Positions 37,953-46,911 of a DNA stretch of 64,000 nucleotides are shown here, in pieces (within the stretch, counting starts at the first letter, position 1; the number at the start of each line of letters is the position of its first letter). The DNA is from an uncultured Bacteroidota bacterium. Its GTDB lineage: Bacteria > Bacteroidota > Bacteroidia > Flavobacteriales > Flavobacteriaceae. The notes under the pieces were generated by a model. That model did not search any database. It had not been told where the DNA came from and saw nothing but the letters and a program-made list of their open reading frames with translations. The translations under genes and the position numbers were made by a program. Location: NCBI GenBank assembly GCA_902598305.1, contig CACKBL010000007.1:59264-123263 (forward strand), read 5' to 3'.

Positions 37953-38480
37953 ATGTTTACTAAAACAAAAAAATCTATTAGAGATTTTATCTTGCATTAT
38001 GGTACTATTTTAGGATTGGTATCTATTGTATTCGCCTTAATGATTTTTTTTCTTGATCTTCACTATGCACAAGAAAACAGCGTAAGCCTAGTTAATTACG
38101 GAATTTCAGTCGTCGTTTTAATTATAGCTCTTTTAGACTACAGAAAAACCAGTAATGGACTTTTATCCCTTGGTGATTCAATCAAAATGGGTTTGGGTGT
38201 TTTTTTGGTTAGTGCTCTTTATGTTTCCATTTATACTTTTATACTTATAAATTTTTTAGATCCTGAAACACTAACTAAATCTCTTGAGGTTACTGAAATG
38301 AAAATTTTAGAACAAAATCCAGAAATTTCTGAAGATCAACTTAATCAAATTCTTTCTTTTCAAGAAAAATTTTCTACTCCATTTGTAATAGTTACTGTCC
38401 TTATTATTTTTTCATTAATAAGTGGGTTTTTCTCCTCGCTTGTGTTAGGCCTAATTTTTAAAAAATCAAGTAAAAATTAA
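37953..38480 (+). CDS. DUF4199 family membrane protein
   Basis: This 175-residue protein has four hydrophobic helices (about 15-33, 42-60, 72-100 and 145-168) and a soluble acidic loop between the third and fourth (PETLTKSLEVTEMKILEQNPEISEDQ). The sequence SLGDSIKMGLGVFLVSALYVSIYTFI is typical of DUF4199, a Bacteroidota family of unknown function. In this phylum it commonly lies directly before a GT2 glycosyltransferase gene, as here. The 185 bases downstream (38481-38665) contain only the glycosyltransferase -7 box. Confidence 0.85.
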   Translation: MFTKTKKSIRDFILHYGTILGLVSIVFALMIFFLDLHYAQENSVSLVNYGISVVVLIIALLDYRKTSNGLLSLGDSIKMGLGVFLVSALYVSIYTFILINFLDPETLTKSLEVTEMKILEQNPEISEDQLNQILSFQEKFSTPFVIVTVLIIFSLISGFFSSLVLGLIFKKSSKN

Positions 38481-38640
38481 AAAAATAAAAATTTCAGGGG
38501 TAAAATTTATATAAATAAAATGAATTTATAATTAGTTATCTACCTAAAAATATATGTGTTAGAATAAACTTTAAAAATAAAAAGTGATTTTTAAATTAAA
38601 TGCTTGTCATTTTTCTTCCTCATACTTTGCACGTTATTTG

Positions 38641-38648
38641 TAACTTTG
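38641..38648 (+). promoter_or_regulatory. -7 promoter element TAACTTTG for the glycosyltransferase operon
   Basis: An exact TAnnTTTG match, 17 nt before the ATG at 38666. A TTTG at 38626-38629 is only 11 nt upstream, so no proper -33 box is assigned. Confidence 0.4.
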
Positions 38649-38665
38649 AATAAATCATTTATATA

Positions 38666-39628
38666 ATGAATCTTAGCATAATTATTCCTGCTTTTAATGA
38701 AAGTGAATCCTTAAATGAGCTACATCAATGGACATCAAAAGTTGTAAAAAGAATAAACATTACTTATGAAATCATAATTATAGATGACGGTAGTAATGAC
38801 GATTCTTGGTCAGAAATTAAAAGAATCACAAAAAAAGACAATAAAACTAGTGCAATTAGGTTTTCTAGAAATTTTGGGAAATCTCAAGCGTTACATGCTG
38901 GTTTTAGTTTATCAAAAGGTGAAGTGATAATAACATTAGATGCTGATTTACAAGATAGTCCTGATGAAATTCCCAATCTTTATAATAGAATTATTAGTGA
39001 AAAATTAGATATAATATCCGGATGGAAAAAAAGAAGATATGACTCCTTAATTTTTAAAAATATTCCCTCAAAAATATTCAACTTTGCTGCGAGAAAAGCG
39101 TCTGGTATAAATTTAAATGATTTTAATTCAGGCTTAAAAGCATATAAAAAAGAGGTTATCAAATCAATAGAGTTATATGGCGAGATGCATAGATATATCC
39201 CTTTGCTCGCAGCTAATAGAGGCTTTACTAGAATAGGTGAGCAGATTGTCAAACATCAAAAAAGAAAATTTGGATATTCAAAATTTGGTTTTAGTAGATT
39301 TATAAATGGTTTATTAGATTTAATAACCTTAATTTTTTTAAAAAAATTCGGAAGGAGACCAATGCATTTTTTTGGATTATGGGGAATAATCCTTGTTTTT
39401 ATTGGGCTATTTTTTTCAGCATACATAGGTTTTGATAAATTGTTTTTAAACAAGGACAGTAGAATGATTGCACAAAGACCTGAATTTTACATTGCTTTAG
39501 CCACAATGATTCTAGGAGGACAACTTTTTGTAGCTGGTTTTCTCGGCGAACTGATTAATGGTAGGCACAAAAATAGCAATCAATATTCCATATCGGAATC
39601 AATTAATATAGATGAAAATAGCAGATAA
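38666..39628 (+). CDS. Glycosyltransferase family 2 (DPM1/GtrB-like)
   Basis: The N-terminal GT-A domain starts MNLSIIIPAFNESESL, has EIIIIDDGSNDDSW, and a DxD-type motif ITLDADLQDSPDEIP (about 91-105). Two C-terminal membrane helices (about 232-255 and 272-297) resemble polyprenyl-phosphate sugar transferases of the GtrB/DPM1 type, which make lipid-linked sugar donors on the inner membrane. The exact sugar is unknown. The last 17 bases overlap the phosphohexomutase start, implying coupling. With the following mutase and lipid exporter it suggests an envelope glycan pathway (inference). Confidence 0.9.
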   Translation: MNLSIIIPAFNESESLNELHQWTSKVVKRINITYEIIIIDDGSNDDSWSEIKRITKKDNKTSAIRFSRNFGKSQALHAGFSLSKGEVIITLDADLQDSPDEIPNLYNRIISEKLDIISGWKKRRYDSLIFKNIPSKIFNFAARKASGINLNDFNSGLKAYKKEVIKSIELYGEMHRYIPLLAANRGFTRIGEQIVKHQKRKFGYSKFGFSRFINGLLDLITLIFLKKFGRRPMHFFGLWGIILVFIGLFFSAYIGFDKLFLNKDSRMIAQRPEFYIALATMILGGQLFVAGFLGELINGRHKNSNQYSISESINIDENSR

Positions 39629-41300
39629 GATAAGTATTTGGAAAAATAAACCATTCGATAAGGAAACTATCAATAAGATAATTGAACTTGAAGAGAATGG
39701 AGATGAGTTAACTGAGAGATTCCATTCTGATCTTGAATTTGGTACTGGGGGGATAAGAGCTCTTATGGGAATAGGAAGCAATAGAATAAATAAATATACT
39801 ATATCCAAGTTCACTCAAGGAATTGCAAATTATCTAAATAAAAGTTTAAAAAAAAAACACAAAACAATAATTATCGCGTATGACAATCGGAGAAATAGTA
39901 AGTTTTTTTCAAATGAAGTCGCAAAAGTTTTTTCTGCAAATAATTTTAATGTTTTAATCTTTGATGATGTTAGACCAACCCCCCTCCTTTCCTTTTCAAT
40001 CAGACATTTCAACGCTGATGGTGGAATCATGATTACCGCTTCTCACAACCCTCCAGAGTACAATGGATATAAAGTTTATAACAGTTTTGGTGGGCAAATT
40101 GTTCCTCCTGATGATAAAAAAATATCGGAGTCAATTAAAAAATTAAATTTTAACGAAATAAAATGGGACAATAAAAAAAAGAAAGTAAAGATAATAGATA
40201 ACAACTTTGATAAAATTTATTTCCAAAAGATTATTTCAAATAGTGTATTGAAAAAAAATAATAGACAAAATTTAAAAATAGTTTATTCTTCCCTCCATGG
40301 GACTGGGATAAAGAGTATCCCTCCGTTACTAAATGAAGCAGGATATAAGGATATTAATTTAGTCGAAAATCAGTGTTTTATTAATGAAAATTTTTTAAAT
40401 ACAAATTCATCTAATCCAGAAGATAAAAGTGCCTTTGAACAGACTATAATATTAGCTGATAAAATAAATGGAGAACTTGTCATTACAACTGATCCGGATG
40501 CTGACAGACTTGGAGTTGGAGTTAGAGATTTTAAAAGAAACTGGATCTTGTTAAATGGTAATCAATTGATGGTGTTATTGTTTTCATTTTTAATAGAAAT
40601 AAAAGAAATCAAAAACGAAGATTTTTTCGTCTCAACTACATTGGTATCGTCACCACTATTTGAAAAAATAGCAAAAAAAAACAAAATTGAATTTAAAGTA
40701 TGTCATACTGGTTTTAAATGGATTGCGGACATTATTGAAAAAGAAAAGAATAAAAAATTTTTATGCGGTGGTGAAGAAAGTTTTGGTTTTTTATTCGGAA
40801 ATGAGGTCAGAGACAAGGATGCAGCAGGTACAAGTCTCCTTTTTTGTGATATGTTTTCTTTTTTAAAGTCAAAAGGGAACAATGTTACTAGCTATCTAAC
40901 AGAGATTTACAAAGAGTATGGATTTTACTATGATAAACTACATACCATAACTAAAAATGGGAAAAAGGGAACAACTGAAATTAAAAAACAAATTGAATCT
41001 TTAAGACTAAATCCTCCCAAAAAAGTCGCCGATGTCAATATCTCAAAAATTGATGATTATAAAACAGGGTTGTCGTATTTTAAAAATGGAAAAAAAGAAA
41101 AATTAGATTTACCAAAAACTAATTTAATTATTTATTACTTAGAAGATAATTCAAGAATCTCAATAAGACCTAGTGGCACAGAGCCCAAAATAAAGTTTTA
41201 CATTAATTTGTATTCTAAATTTGGAGAGACTTTTGAATTGAAAAAAGAATCCAATAAGTTAGAAAAAAGAGCAAAACAAATAATAAAACATTTTAATTAG
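39612..41300 (+). CDS. Phosphoglucomutase/phosphomannomutase family enzyme
   Basis: This alpha-D-phosphohexomutase interconverts hexose 1- and 6-phosphates. Four family loops are present: the phosphoserine loop IMITASHNPPEYNGYK (Ser144), the metal loop TDPDADRLGVG, the sugar-binding GGEESFGF and the phosphate-binding RPSGTEPKIKFY near the C-terminus. At 562 residues it matches the long PgcA/PGM2-like group rather than short ManB. Specificity for glucose or mannose cannot be fixed by eye. It begins inside the glycosyltransferase gene and its stop directly abuts the ABC exporter ATG. Confidence 0.93.
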   Translation: MKIADKISIWKNKPFDKETINKIIELEENGDELTERFHSDLEFGTGGIRALMGIGSNRINKYTISKFTQGIANYLNKSLKKKHKTIIIAYDNRRNSKFFSNEVAKVFSANNFNVLIFDDVRPTPLLSFSIRHFNADGGIMITASHNPPEYNGYKVYNSFGGQIVPPDDKKISESIKKLNFNEIKWDNKKKKVKIIDNNFDKIYFQKIISNSVLKKNNRQNLKIVYSSLHGTGIKSIPPLLNEAGYKDINLVENQCFINENFLNTNSSNPEDKSAFEQTIILADKINGELVITTDPDADRLGVGVRDFKRNWILLNGNQLMVLLFSFLIEIKEIKNEDFFVSTTLVSSPLFEKIAKKNKIEFKVCHTGFKWIADIIEKEKNKKFLCGGEESFGFLFGNEVRDKDAAGTSLLFCDMFSFLKSKGNNVTSYLTEIYKEYGFYYDKLHTITKNGKKGTTEIKKQIESLRLNPPKKVADVNISKIDDYKTGLSYFKNGKKEKLDLPKTNLIIYYLEDNSRISIRPSGTEPKIKFYINLYSKFGETFELKKESNKLEKRAKQIIKHFN

Positions 41301-43127
41301 ATGAAATACTTTAAAGAAATTTTAAAATATGCGATTCCTTATAAATCATATATTTTTCTAAATGTTTTCTTTAATATTCTCTATGCTTTTTTCAGTGCCT
41401 TATCGTTTGTTTCGATGATACCAATGCTAAATATTCTTTTCGGAACTACACCAAAGATTACGACTAGACCTGTTTACCAGGGATTTTCTTCTGTAGAAAA
41501 TTACTTAACAAATAAAATTAATTATGAATTAAATATTGCATTAGATAAAAACCCTTTAGATGCACTAATTATTTCCATTTTCTTAATCCTTAGTTTATTT
41601 TTTCTAAAAAATTTATTCAATTACCTTGCTCTTTTCTTCATAACATTCTTAAGAAATGGAATTTTAAAAGATTTGAGAAATGATCTTTATTCAAAGATTT
41701 TAGAATTACCAATAGGCTACTTTAAAAAAAGAAAAAAAGGGGATACAATTTCAAAACTATCTGCAGATGTTATAGAAATTCAGACTTCTTTTTTATCCAT
41801 TTTAGAAATATTAGTTAGAGAGCCCTTAACAATCATTTTTACACTGATAATGATGATTAAAGTTAATATTGATCTGACATTGTTTGCTCTGGCTTTTATT
41901 CCAGCATCAGGTTTATTAATATCCATCATTGGAAAATCTTTAAAAAAACGTTCAGATCGAGTTCAGAAAGAACAGGGAGAGTTTCTCTCAATTGTAGAAG
42001 AAACTTTAAGTGGTTTAAATATTATTAAGGCATTTTTTGCGGAAAAACAATTTTTTAACAAATTCTCGAATTCTACAGACAGATTTTTTTATTTCAATAA
42101 TAATTTGATAAACAGGCAAAACTTAGCCTCCCCTTTGAGCGAATTTTTAGGTATCATTGTTATTGGTTGTCTTTTATGGTACGGTGGTAAACTAGTATTA
42201 ATAGAAAGTACACTACAGGCATCTGTTTTTATGTCTTTTATGCTTTTAGCCTACAATATACTTACCCCTGCAAAAGCAATAAGTAAAGCATCTTATGCGA
42301 TTAGTAAAGGTAATTCTGCTGCTGAGAGAATTCTAAGTCTAATGAATGCTATTAATTATATTTCTAATAAAAGCTCTAACATTGAATTAGACCAATTTAA
42401 AAACGAAATACATTTTAAAAATATTTCATTTTCGTTTGGTGAAAAAAAGGTTATCAACAAAATTGAACTGAAAATAAAAAAAGGAAGTAAAGTTGCTATT
42501 GTTGGTGAATCAGGAAGTGGTAAAACAACATTAATAAATTTATTAAATAGATTTTATGAAGTTGACAGTGGTGAAATTTTAATCGATGGAGTAAACATAA
42601 AAAAAATAAGTAAGCGGTCTTTACGTAGTTCTATTGGACTTGTTACCCAAGAACCAATACTATTCAATGACACAGTAATTAATAATATCAGTTTGGGAAA
42701 AGAAAAACATAACTTAGATGAAATAATATCTGCAGCTAAAACATCAAATGCACACAACTTCATCGTAAAACTAAAACAAAAATATAATACTAATATTGGT
42801 GATGGTGGGGGAAAACTATCCGGGGGACAAAAGCAAAGAATTTCAATTGCTAGAGCTGTTCTTAAAGAACCACAAATTTTATTAATGGATGAGGCTACCT
42901 CTTCTTTAGATTCAGTATCTGAAAAAATGGTACAAGATGCTATTGAAAAATTATCTAAAAATAGAACCACTATTATTGTTGCGCACAGGCTAAATACAAT
43001 TCAAAAGGCTGATTTGATAGTTGTTATGGAAAATGGAACAATAATACAAACTGGTACGCATAAAAAGCTAATATCAATTAATGGTAAATATAAACAACTT
43101 GTGGAGATGCAAACATTTCAAAAATAA
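41301..43127 (+). CDS. ABC exporter, fused membrane and ATPase domains (MsbA/lipid-type)
   Basis: This 608-residue half-transporter has six transmembrane helices within about residues 15-340. The nucleotide-binding domain has Walker A GESGSGKTT (about 400), the signature LSGGQKQRISIARA, Walker B ILLMDEATSSLDS and the switch VAHRLNTIQ. The domain order and size match lipid-exporting MsbA-like or other type IV ABC exporters. A sizeable loop between helices 1 and 2 (TTPKITTRPVYQGFSSVENY) is typical of Bacteroidota members. It is the third gene of a run with the glycosyltransferase and phosphohexomutase, so lipid-linked glycan export is a reasonable inference. Confidence 0.92.
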   Translation: MKYFKEILKYAIPYKSYIFLNVFFNILYAFFSALSFVSMIPMLNILFGTTPKITTRPVYQGFSSVENYLTNKINYELNIALDKNPLDALIISIFLILSLFFLKNLFNYLALFFITFLRNGILKDLRNDLYSKILELPIGYFKKRKKGDTISKLSADVIEIQTSFLSILEILVREPLTIIFTLIMMIKVNIDLTLFALAFIPASGLLISIIGKSLKKRSDRVQKEQGEFLSIVEETLSGLNIIKAFFAEKQFFNKFSNSTDRFFYFNNNLINRQNLASPLSEFLGIIVIGCLLWYGGKLVLIESTLQASVFMSFMLLAYNILTPAKAISKASYAISKGNSAAERILSLMNAINYISNKSSNIELDQFKNEIHFKNISFSFGEKKVINKIELKIKKGSKVAIVGESGSGKTTLINLLNRFYEVDSGEILIDGVNIKKISKRSLRSSIGLVTQEPILFNDTVINNISLGKEKHNLDEIISAAKTSNAHNFIVKLKQKYNTNIGDGGGKLSGGQKQRISIARAVLKEPQILLMDEATSSLDSVSEKMVQDAIEKLSKNRTTIIVAHRLNTIQKADLIVVMENGTIIQTGTHKKLISINGKYKQLVEMQTFQK

Positions 43128-43197
43128 ATGTGAATAACCGTAAGAGAAAAAAAAATATTTAGTTCCCTTCATGAGCTAAAATAAATTAGATAAAATG

Positions 43198-43205
43198 TAT
43201 TTTTG
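43198..43205 (+). promoter_or_regulatory. -7 promoter element TATTTTTG for purL
   Basis: An exact TAnnTTTG match, 17 nt before the purL ATG at 43223; no -33 TTG at the usual distance. Confidence 0.4.
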
Positions 43206-43222
43206 GTTGTAAACAAAATTGA

Positions 43223-46200
43223 ATGATTGAATTTTTCGGTAATAAGAAAAAAAAAGTATATGTAGTTCAATCAACTTCAAAACTCCAAACATTTGATTTA
43301 GATAAACTTTACTGGCTTTTTAATTACGAGTCTAAAATTAAAGTCTCTGAAATTAAGGGAAGTTTTTATGGGCCCAAATCTTCGATGGTGTCACCCTGGA
43401 GTACGAATGCTGTTGAAATTACCAGAATAATGGGAATTGAAAAAATTTTAAGAATTGAAGAGTTTTTTAGTTTTCAGAATAGTAAAAGTTTTGATCCAAT
43501 GCTATTTACAAAATATGCAAAACTTGATCAAAATATTTTTGAAAATAGCACAGCCCCGGAAAAAATAAAGGAAATTAATGATATCAATCTTTTTAATATT
43601 GAGGAGGGACTTGCATTAAGTGTAGAAGAAATAGAATATTTAGAGGGTCTTTCTAACAAACTGAAAAGGAAACTAACTGATTCTGAAGTTTTTGGTTTTT
43701 CACAGGTCAATTCTGAGCACTGTAGGCATAAAATATTTAATGGGCAGTTTTCGATAGATGATAAGGTCAAAAAATTAAGTTTGTTTGAAATGATAAAGAA
43801 AACGTCTAAAATTAATCCTAATTCAATAATTTCAGCATATAAAGATAACGTAGCTTTTATAGAAGGACCTAAAATAGAACAATTTGCACCTTTAAAAGGA
43901 AACTTACCAAGTGAATATGTAAAGAAATCCTTTAAATCAGTTATTTCAATAAAAGCAGAAACACACAATTTCCCCACAACTGTTGAAGCATTTAATGGCT
44001 CGGCAACTGGGAGTGGAGGTGAAATTAGGGATAGATTGGCTGGGGGAAGGGGTTCTTTGCCTCTTTCTGGAAGTGCTGTATATATGACCTCTTATACTGG
44101 ATTGCAACATAAAAATTTATTGAACTCAATATTTAAAAGAAAATGGCTTTATCAGTCTCCGAGGGATATTTTAACTAAAGCTTCAAATGGTGCTTCTGAT
44201 TTTGGTAACAAATTTGGTCAACCTTTAATCAACGGGTCTATTTTAACTTTTGAACATAAAGAGAATGAAACTTTTTATGGATACGACAAAGTAATTATGC
44301 TAGCTGGAGGGATTGGGTTCGGTAAAGCTGATCAGTCAAAAAAAAATAAACCTAAAAAAGGTGATAAAGTTATAATTATTGGTGGTGACAATTACAGGAT
44401 AGGTATGGGTGGAGCTGCAGTATCTTCATCAGATACTGGAAAATTTAAAACTCAACTTGAACTAAATGCAGTTCAGAGGTCTAATCCAGAAATGCAAAAA
44501 AGAGTTTCCAATGCAATTAGATCAATGGTTGAGAGCTCAAATAACCCAATAGTTTCTATTCATGATCATGGTGCTGGAGGACATCTTAATTGTCTATCTG
44601 AACTACTTGAAGAATGTGGAGGTAAAATTAATATTGATAGTTTACCAATAGGAGATTTAACACTGTCTTATAAGGAAATTATCGGAAATGAGTCTCAAGA
44701 GAGAATGGGTCTTATAATTTCTTCGATAGATGTAGAATTAGCATCAAAAGTTGCAAAAAGAGAAAGAGCACCTTTTTATATCGTAGGAGAAGTTACGGGA
44801 GACAACAATTTTTGTTTTTTTTCCAAAAAAAATAATGATATTCCTTTAAATATGAAGATAGATGACTTAATTGGTAATTCTCCCAAAACAATAATTAAAG
44901 ATCAAACCAGTAAAGTATCCTTTAAACAAATAGTTTATGATGAAAATAAAATTGAGGAAAACATTGAAAAGATATTTCAACTTGAATCAGTAGGTTCAAA
45001 AGACTGGCTAACAAATAAAGTTGATAGATGTGTCACAGGAAAAGTTGCTCAGCAGCAATGTATTGGTGAACTTCAACTACCACTAAGCAATTGTGGAGTT
45101 ATGGCATTGGACTATAATGGAAAAAATGGAGTTGCTACTTCTGTTGGTCATTCCCCACTTACTGGTTTAATTGATCCTAAAATTGGAAGTATTAATTCAA
45201 TCGCTAAATCACTTACAAACATAATTTGGGCACCTCTGGAAAAAGGACTAGAAAGTGTTTCTTTATCAGCCAATTGGATGTGGCCTTGTAAAAATAAAGG
45301 TGAAGACCATAGACTCTACCTGGCAGTTGAGGCATGTTCAACTTTTGCAATTAATTTAGGAATTAACATACCTACCGGAAAAGATTCATTATCGATGACA
45401 CAAAAATATGATAAAATGAATGTTTTGTCTCCAGGTACTGTTATTATTACCGCAGCTGGAAACTGTTCTGATATTACTAATATTATATCTCCTGCTTTAA
45501 AAGAAAAAGGAGGAGATATATATTATATTGATATGTCTAATGATAACTTTTATCTAGGAGGATCTGCATTTGCTCAAATTCATAAATCAATAGGTAAAAA
45601 AGCACCAACTATAAAAGATGATTCATATTTCAAAAAAGCATTTAATTTAATTCAAAAACTAATTAATAATAATAAAATATCTTCAGGACACGATATTGGC
45701 TCAGGGGGATTAATCACTACTCTCATGGAAATGTGTTTCCCTAGATTAAATATTGGTATGCATATAGACTTAGATGATTTAGAAGAAGAAGATACTTCAA
45801 AAATATTCTTTTCAGAAAAAATAGGATTGATACTCCAATCAAAATTTGATATTGAATCAATATTAAAAAAAGAAAAAATCAAATGCATAAGAATAGGTAG
45901 CGTAGTAACAAAACCTATCTTAAAAGTAAAAAATCACTCTCAGTTATTAGAACTTCAAATTTCTAAATTCAGAAAAAAATGGATGAAAATTTCTTCCAAA
46001 ATGGAACAATTTCAAACCAAAAATGATTTTGCTAAAGTAAGGGCAGAAAATGTGGTAAAACAACCCCTAAGATTTAAATTTCCTTCAGGGTTTAGTGGTA
46101 TTTACCCAAAGAAAAAAAATGACACAGTTAATGCTGCTGTTTTAAGAGAAAAAGGAAGTAACTCTGAAAGGGAGATGGCTTATATAATGGACATGTGTGG

Positions 46201-46876
46201 ATTTAAAGTTAGAGATGTTCATATGACAGATATAATTGAAGGAAGAGAAAATTTAAATGACATTAATTTTCTGGTTGCGGTTGGAGGATTTTCAAATTCT
46301 GATGTTTTAGGTTCAGCTAAAGGATGGGCAGGTGCATTTAAATACAATTTGAATGCAAAAAAGATTATAACTGAATTCTTTAATCGTGGCGATACTTTGA
46401 CTTTAGGAGTATGTAATGGGTGTCAACTATTTATTGAGCTGGGGATGATTAATTCTGATGATAAAAAGAAGCCTAAAATGGAATTTAATGATTCAGGTAA
46501 ATTTGAATGTATATTCTCACCAGTAGAAATTAAAAAAAGTAGCTCTATAATGATGAAAAGTCTTGAGGGGTCAATTCTTGGTATTTGGTCCGCACATGGA
46601 GAGGGAAAGTTTTCTTTTCCGTATGAAGAGAAAAAATATGAAATCCCAGGTAAATATTATTATGGAAAATACCCGTCAAATCCTAATGGTTCGGATTTTA
46701 ATACAGCCATGCTATGCAGTAAAGATGGAAGACACTTGGTGATGATGCCTCATCTAGAAAGATCTACGTTTCCGTGGAATTGGGCACACTATCCAGAAAA
46801 TAGAAAAAAAGATTCTGTAAGTCCTTGGGTAATTGCATTTCAAAATGCTTACAATTGGTTAATCAACCCTAAATAA
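43223..46876 (+). CDS. purL: Phosphoribosylformylglycinamidine synthase (large single-chain form)
   Basis: This enzyme catalyses the fourth step of de novo purine synthesis, FGAR to FGAM with ATP and glutamine. The 1,217-residue chain holds an N-terminal PurS-like region, the two PurM-like halves (GFSQVNSEHCRHKIF, AETHNFPTTVEAFNGSATG, HDHGAGGHLNCLSELLEE) and a C-terminal glutaminase with Cys1064 in GVCNGCQLF and WSAHGEGKF. The fused form is typical of Gram-negative bacteria, in contrast to the split PurS/Q/L of Firmicutes. Its length is slightly short of the 1,290-1,300 of enterobacteria but normal for Bacteroidota. A perfect AT dyad lies immediately after its stop. Confidence 0.97.
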   Translation: MIEFFGNKKKKVYVVQSTSKLQTFDLDKLYWLFNYESKIKVSEIKGSFYGPKSSMVSPWSTNAVEITRIMGIEKILRIEEFFSFQNSKSFDPMLFTKYAKLDQNIFENSTAPEKIKEINDINLFNIEEGLALSVEEIEYLEGLSNKLKRKLTDSEVFGFSQVNSEHCRHKIFNGQFSIDDKVKKLSLFEMIKKTSKINPNSIISAYKDNVAFIEGPKIEQFAPLKGNLPSEYVKKSFKSVISIKAETHNFPTTVEAFNGSATGSGGEIRDRLAGGRGSLPLSGSAVYMTSYTGLQHKNLLNSIFKRKWLYQSPRDILTKASNGASDFGNKFGQPLINGSILTFEHKENETFYGYDKVIMLAGGIGFGKADQSKKNKPKKGDKVIIIGGDNYRIGMGGAAVSSSDTGKFKTQLELNAVQRSNPEMQKRVSNAIRSMVESSNNPIVSIHDHGAGGHLNCLSELLEECGGKINIDSLPIGDLTLSYKEIIGNESQERMGLIISSIDVELASKVAKRERAPFYIVGEVTGDNNFCFFSKKNNDIPLNMKIDDLIGNSPKTIIKDQTSKVSFKQIVYDENKIEENIEKIFQLESVGSKDWLTNKVDRCVTGKVAQQQCIGELQLPLSNCGVMALDYNGKNGVATSVGHSPLTGLIDPKIGSINSIAKSLTNIIWAPLEKGLESVSLSANWMWPCKNKGEDHRLYLAVEACSTFAINLGINIPTGKDSLSMTQKYDKMNVLSPGTVIITAAGNCSDITNIISPALKEKGGDIYYIDMSNDNFYLGGSAFAQIHKSIGKKAPTIKDDSYFKKAFNLIQKLINNNKISSGHDIGSGGLITTLMEMCFPRLNIGMHIDLDDLEEEDTSKIFFSEKIGLILQSKFDIESILKKEKIKCIRIGSVVTKPILKVKNHSQLLELQISKFRKKWMKISSKMEQFQTKNDFAKVRAENVVKQPLRFKFPSGFSGIYPKKKNDTVNAAVLREKGSNSEREMAYIMDMCGFKVRDVHMTDIIEGRENLNDINFLVAVGGFSNSDVLGSAKGWAGAFKYNLNAKKIITEFFNRGDTLTLGVCNGCQLFIELGMINSDDKKKPKMEFNDSGKFECIFSPVEIKKSSSIMMKSLEGSILGIWSAHGEGKFSFPYEEKKYEIPGKYYYGKYPSNPNGSDFNTAMLCSKDGRHLVMMPHLERSTFPWNWAHYPENRKKDSVSPWVIAFQNAYNWLINPK

Positions 46877-46880
46877 ATTT

Positions 46881-46906
46881 AATTTAAAAATTAATATTTT
46901 TAAATT
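46881..46906. repeat. Perfect AT-only inverted repeat between purL and the acyl-CoA ligase
   Basis: AATTTAAAAAT, spacer TAAT, ATTTTTAAATT: 11-bp perfect arms, filling most of the 35-base gap 4 nt after the purL stop and ending 5 nt before the ligase GTG. An operator for fatty-acid genes or a weak terminator are both possible. Confidence 0.5.
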
Positions 46907-46911
46907 GTATT

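Noticed and set aside
42554..43977. Antisense open frames of 138 and 149 codons opposite the ABC exporter and purL
   Set aside because: Shadow frames: the plus-strand genes there carry full family motifs, and the antisense proteins do not.
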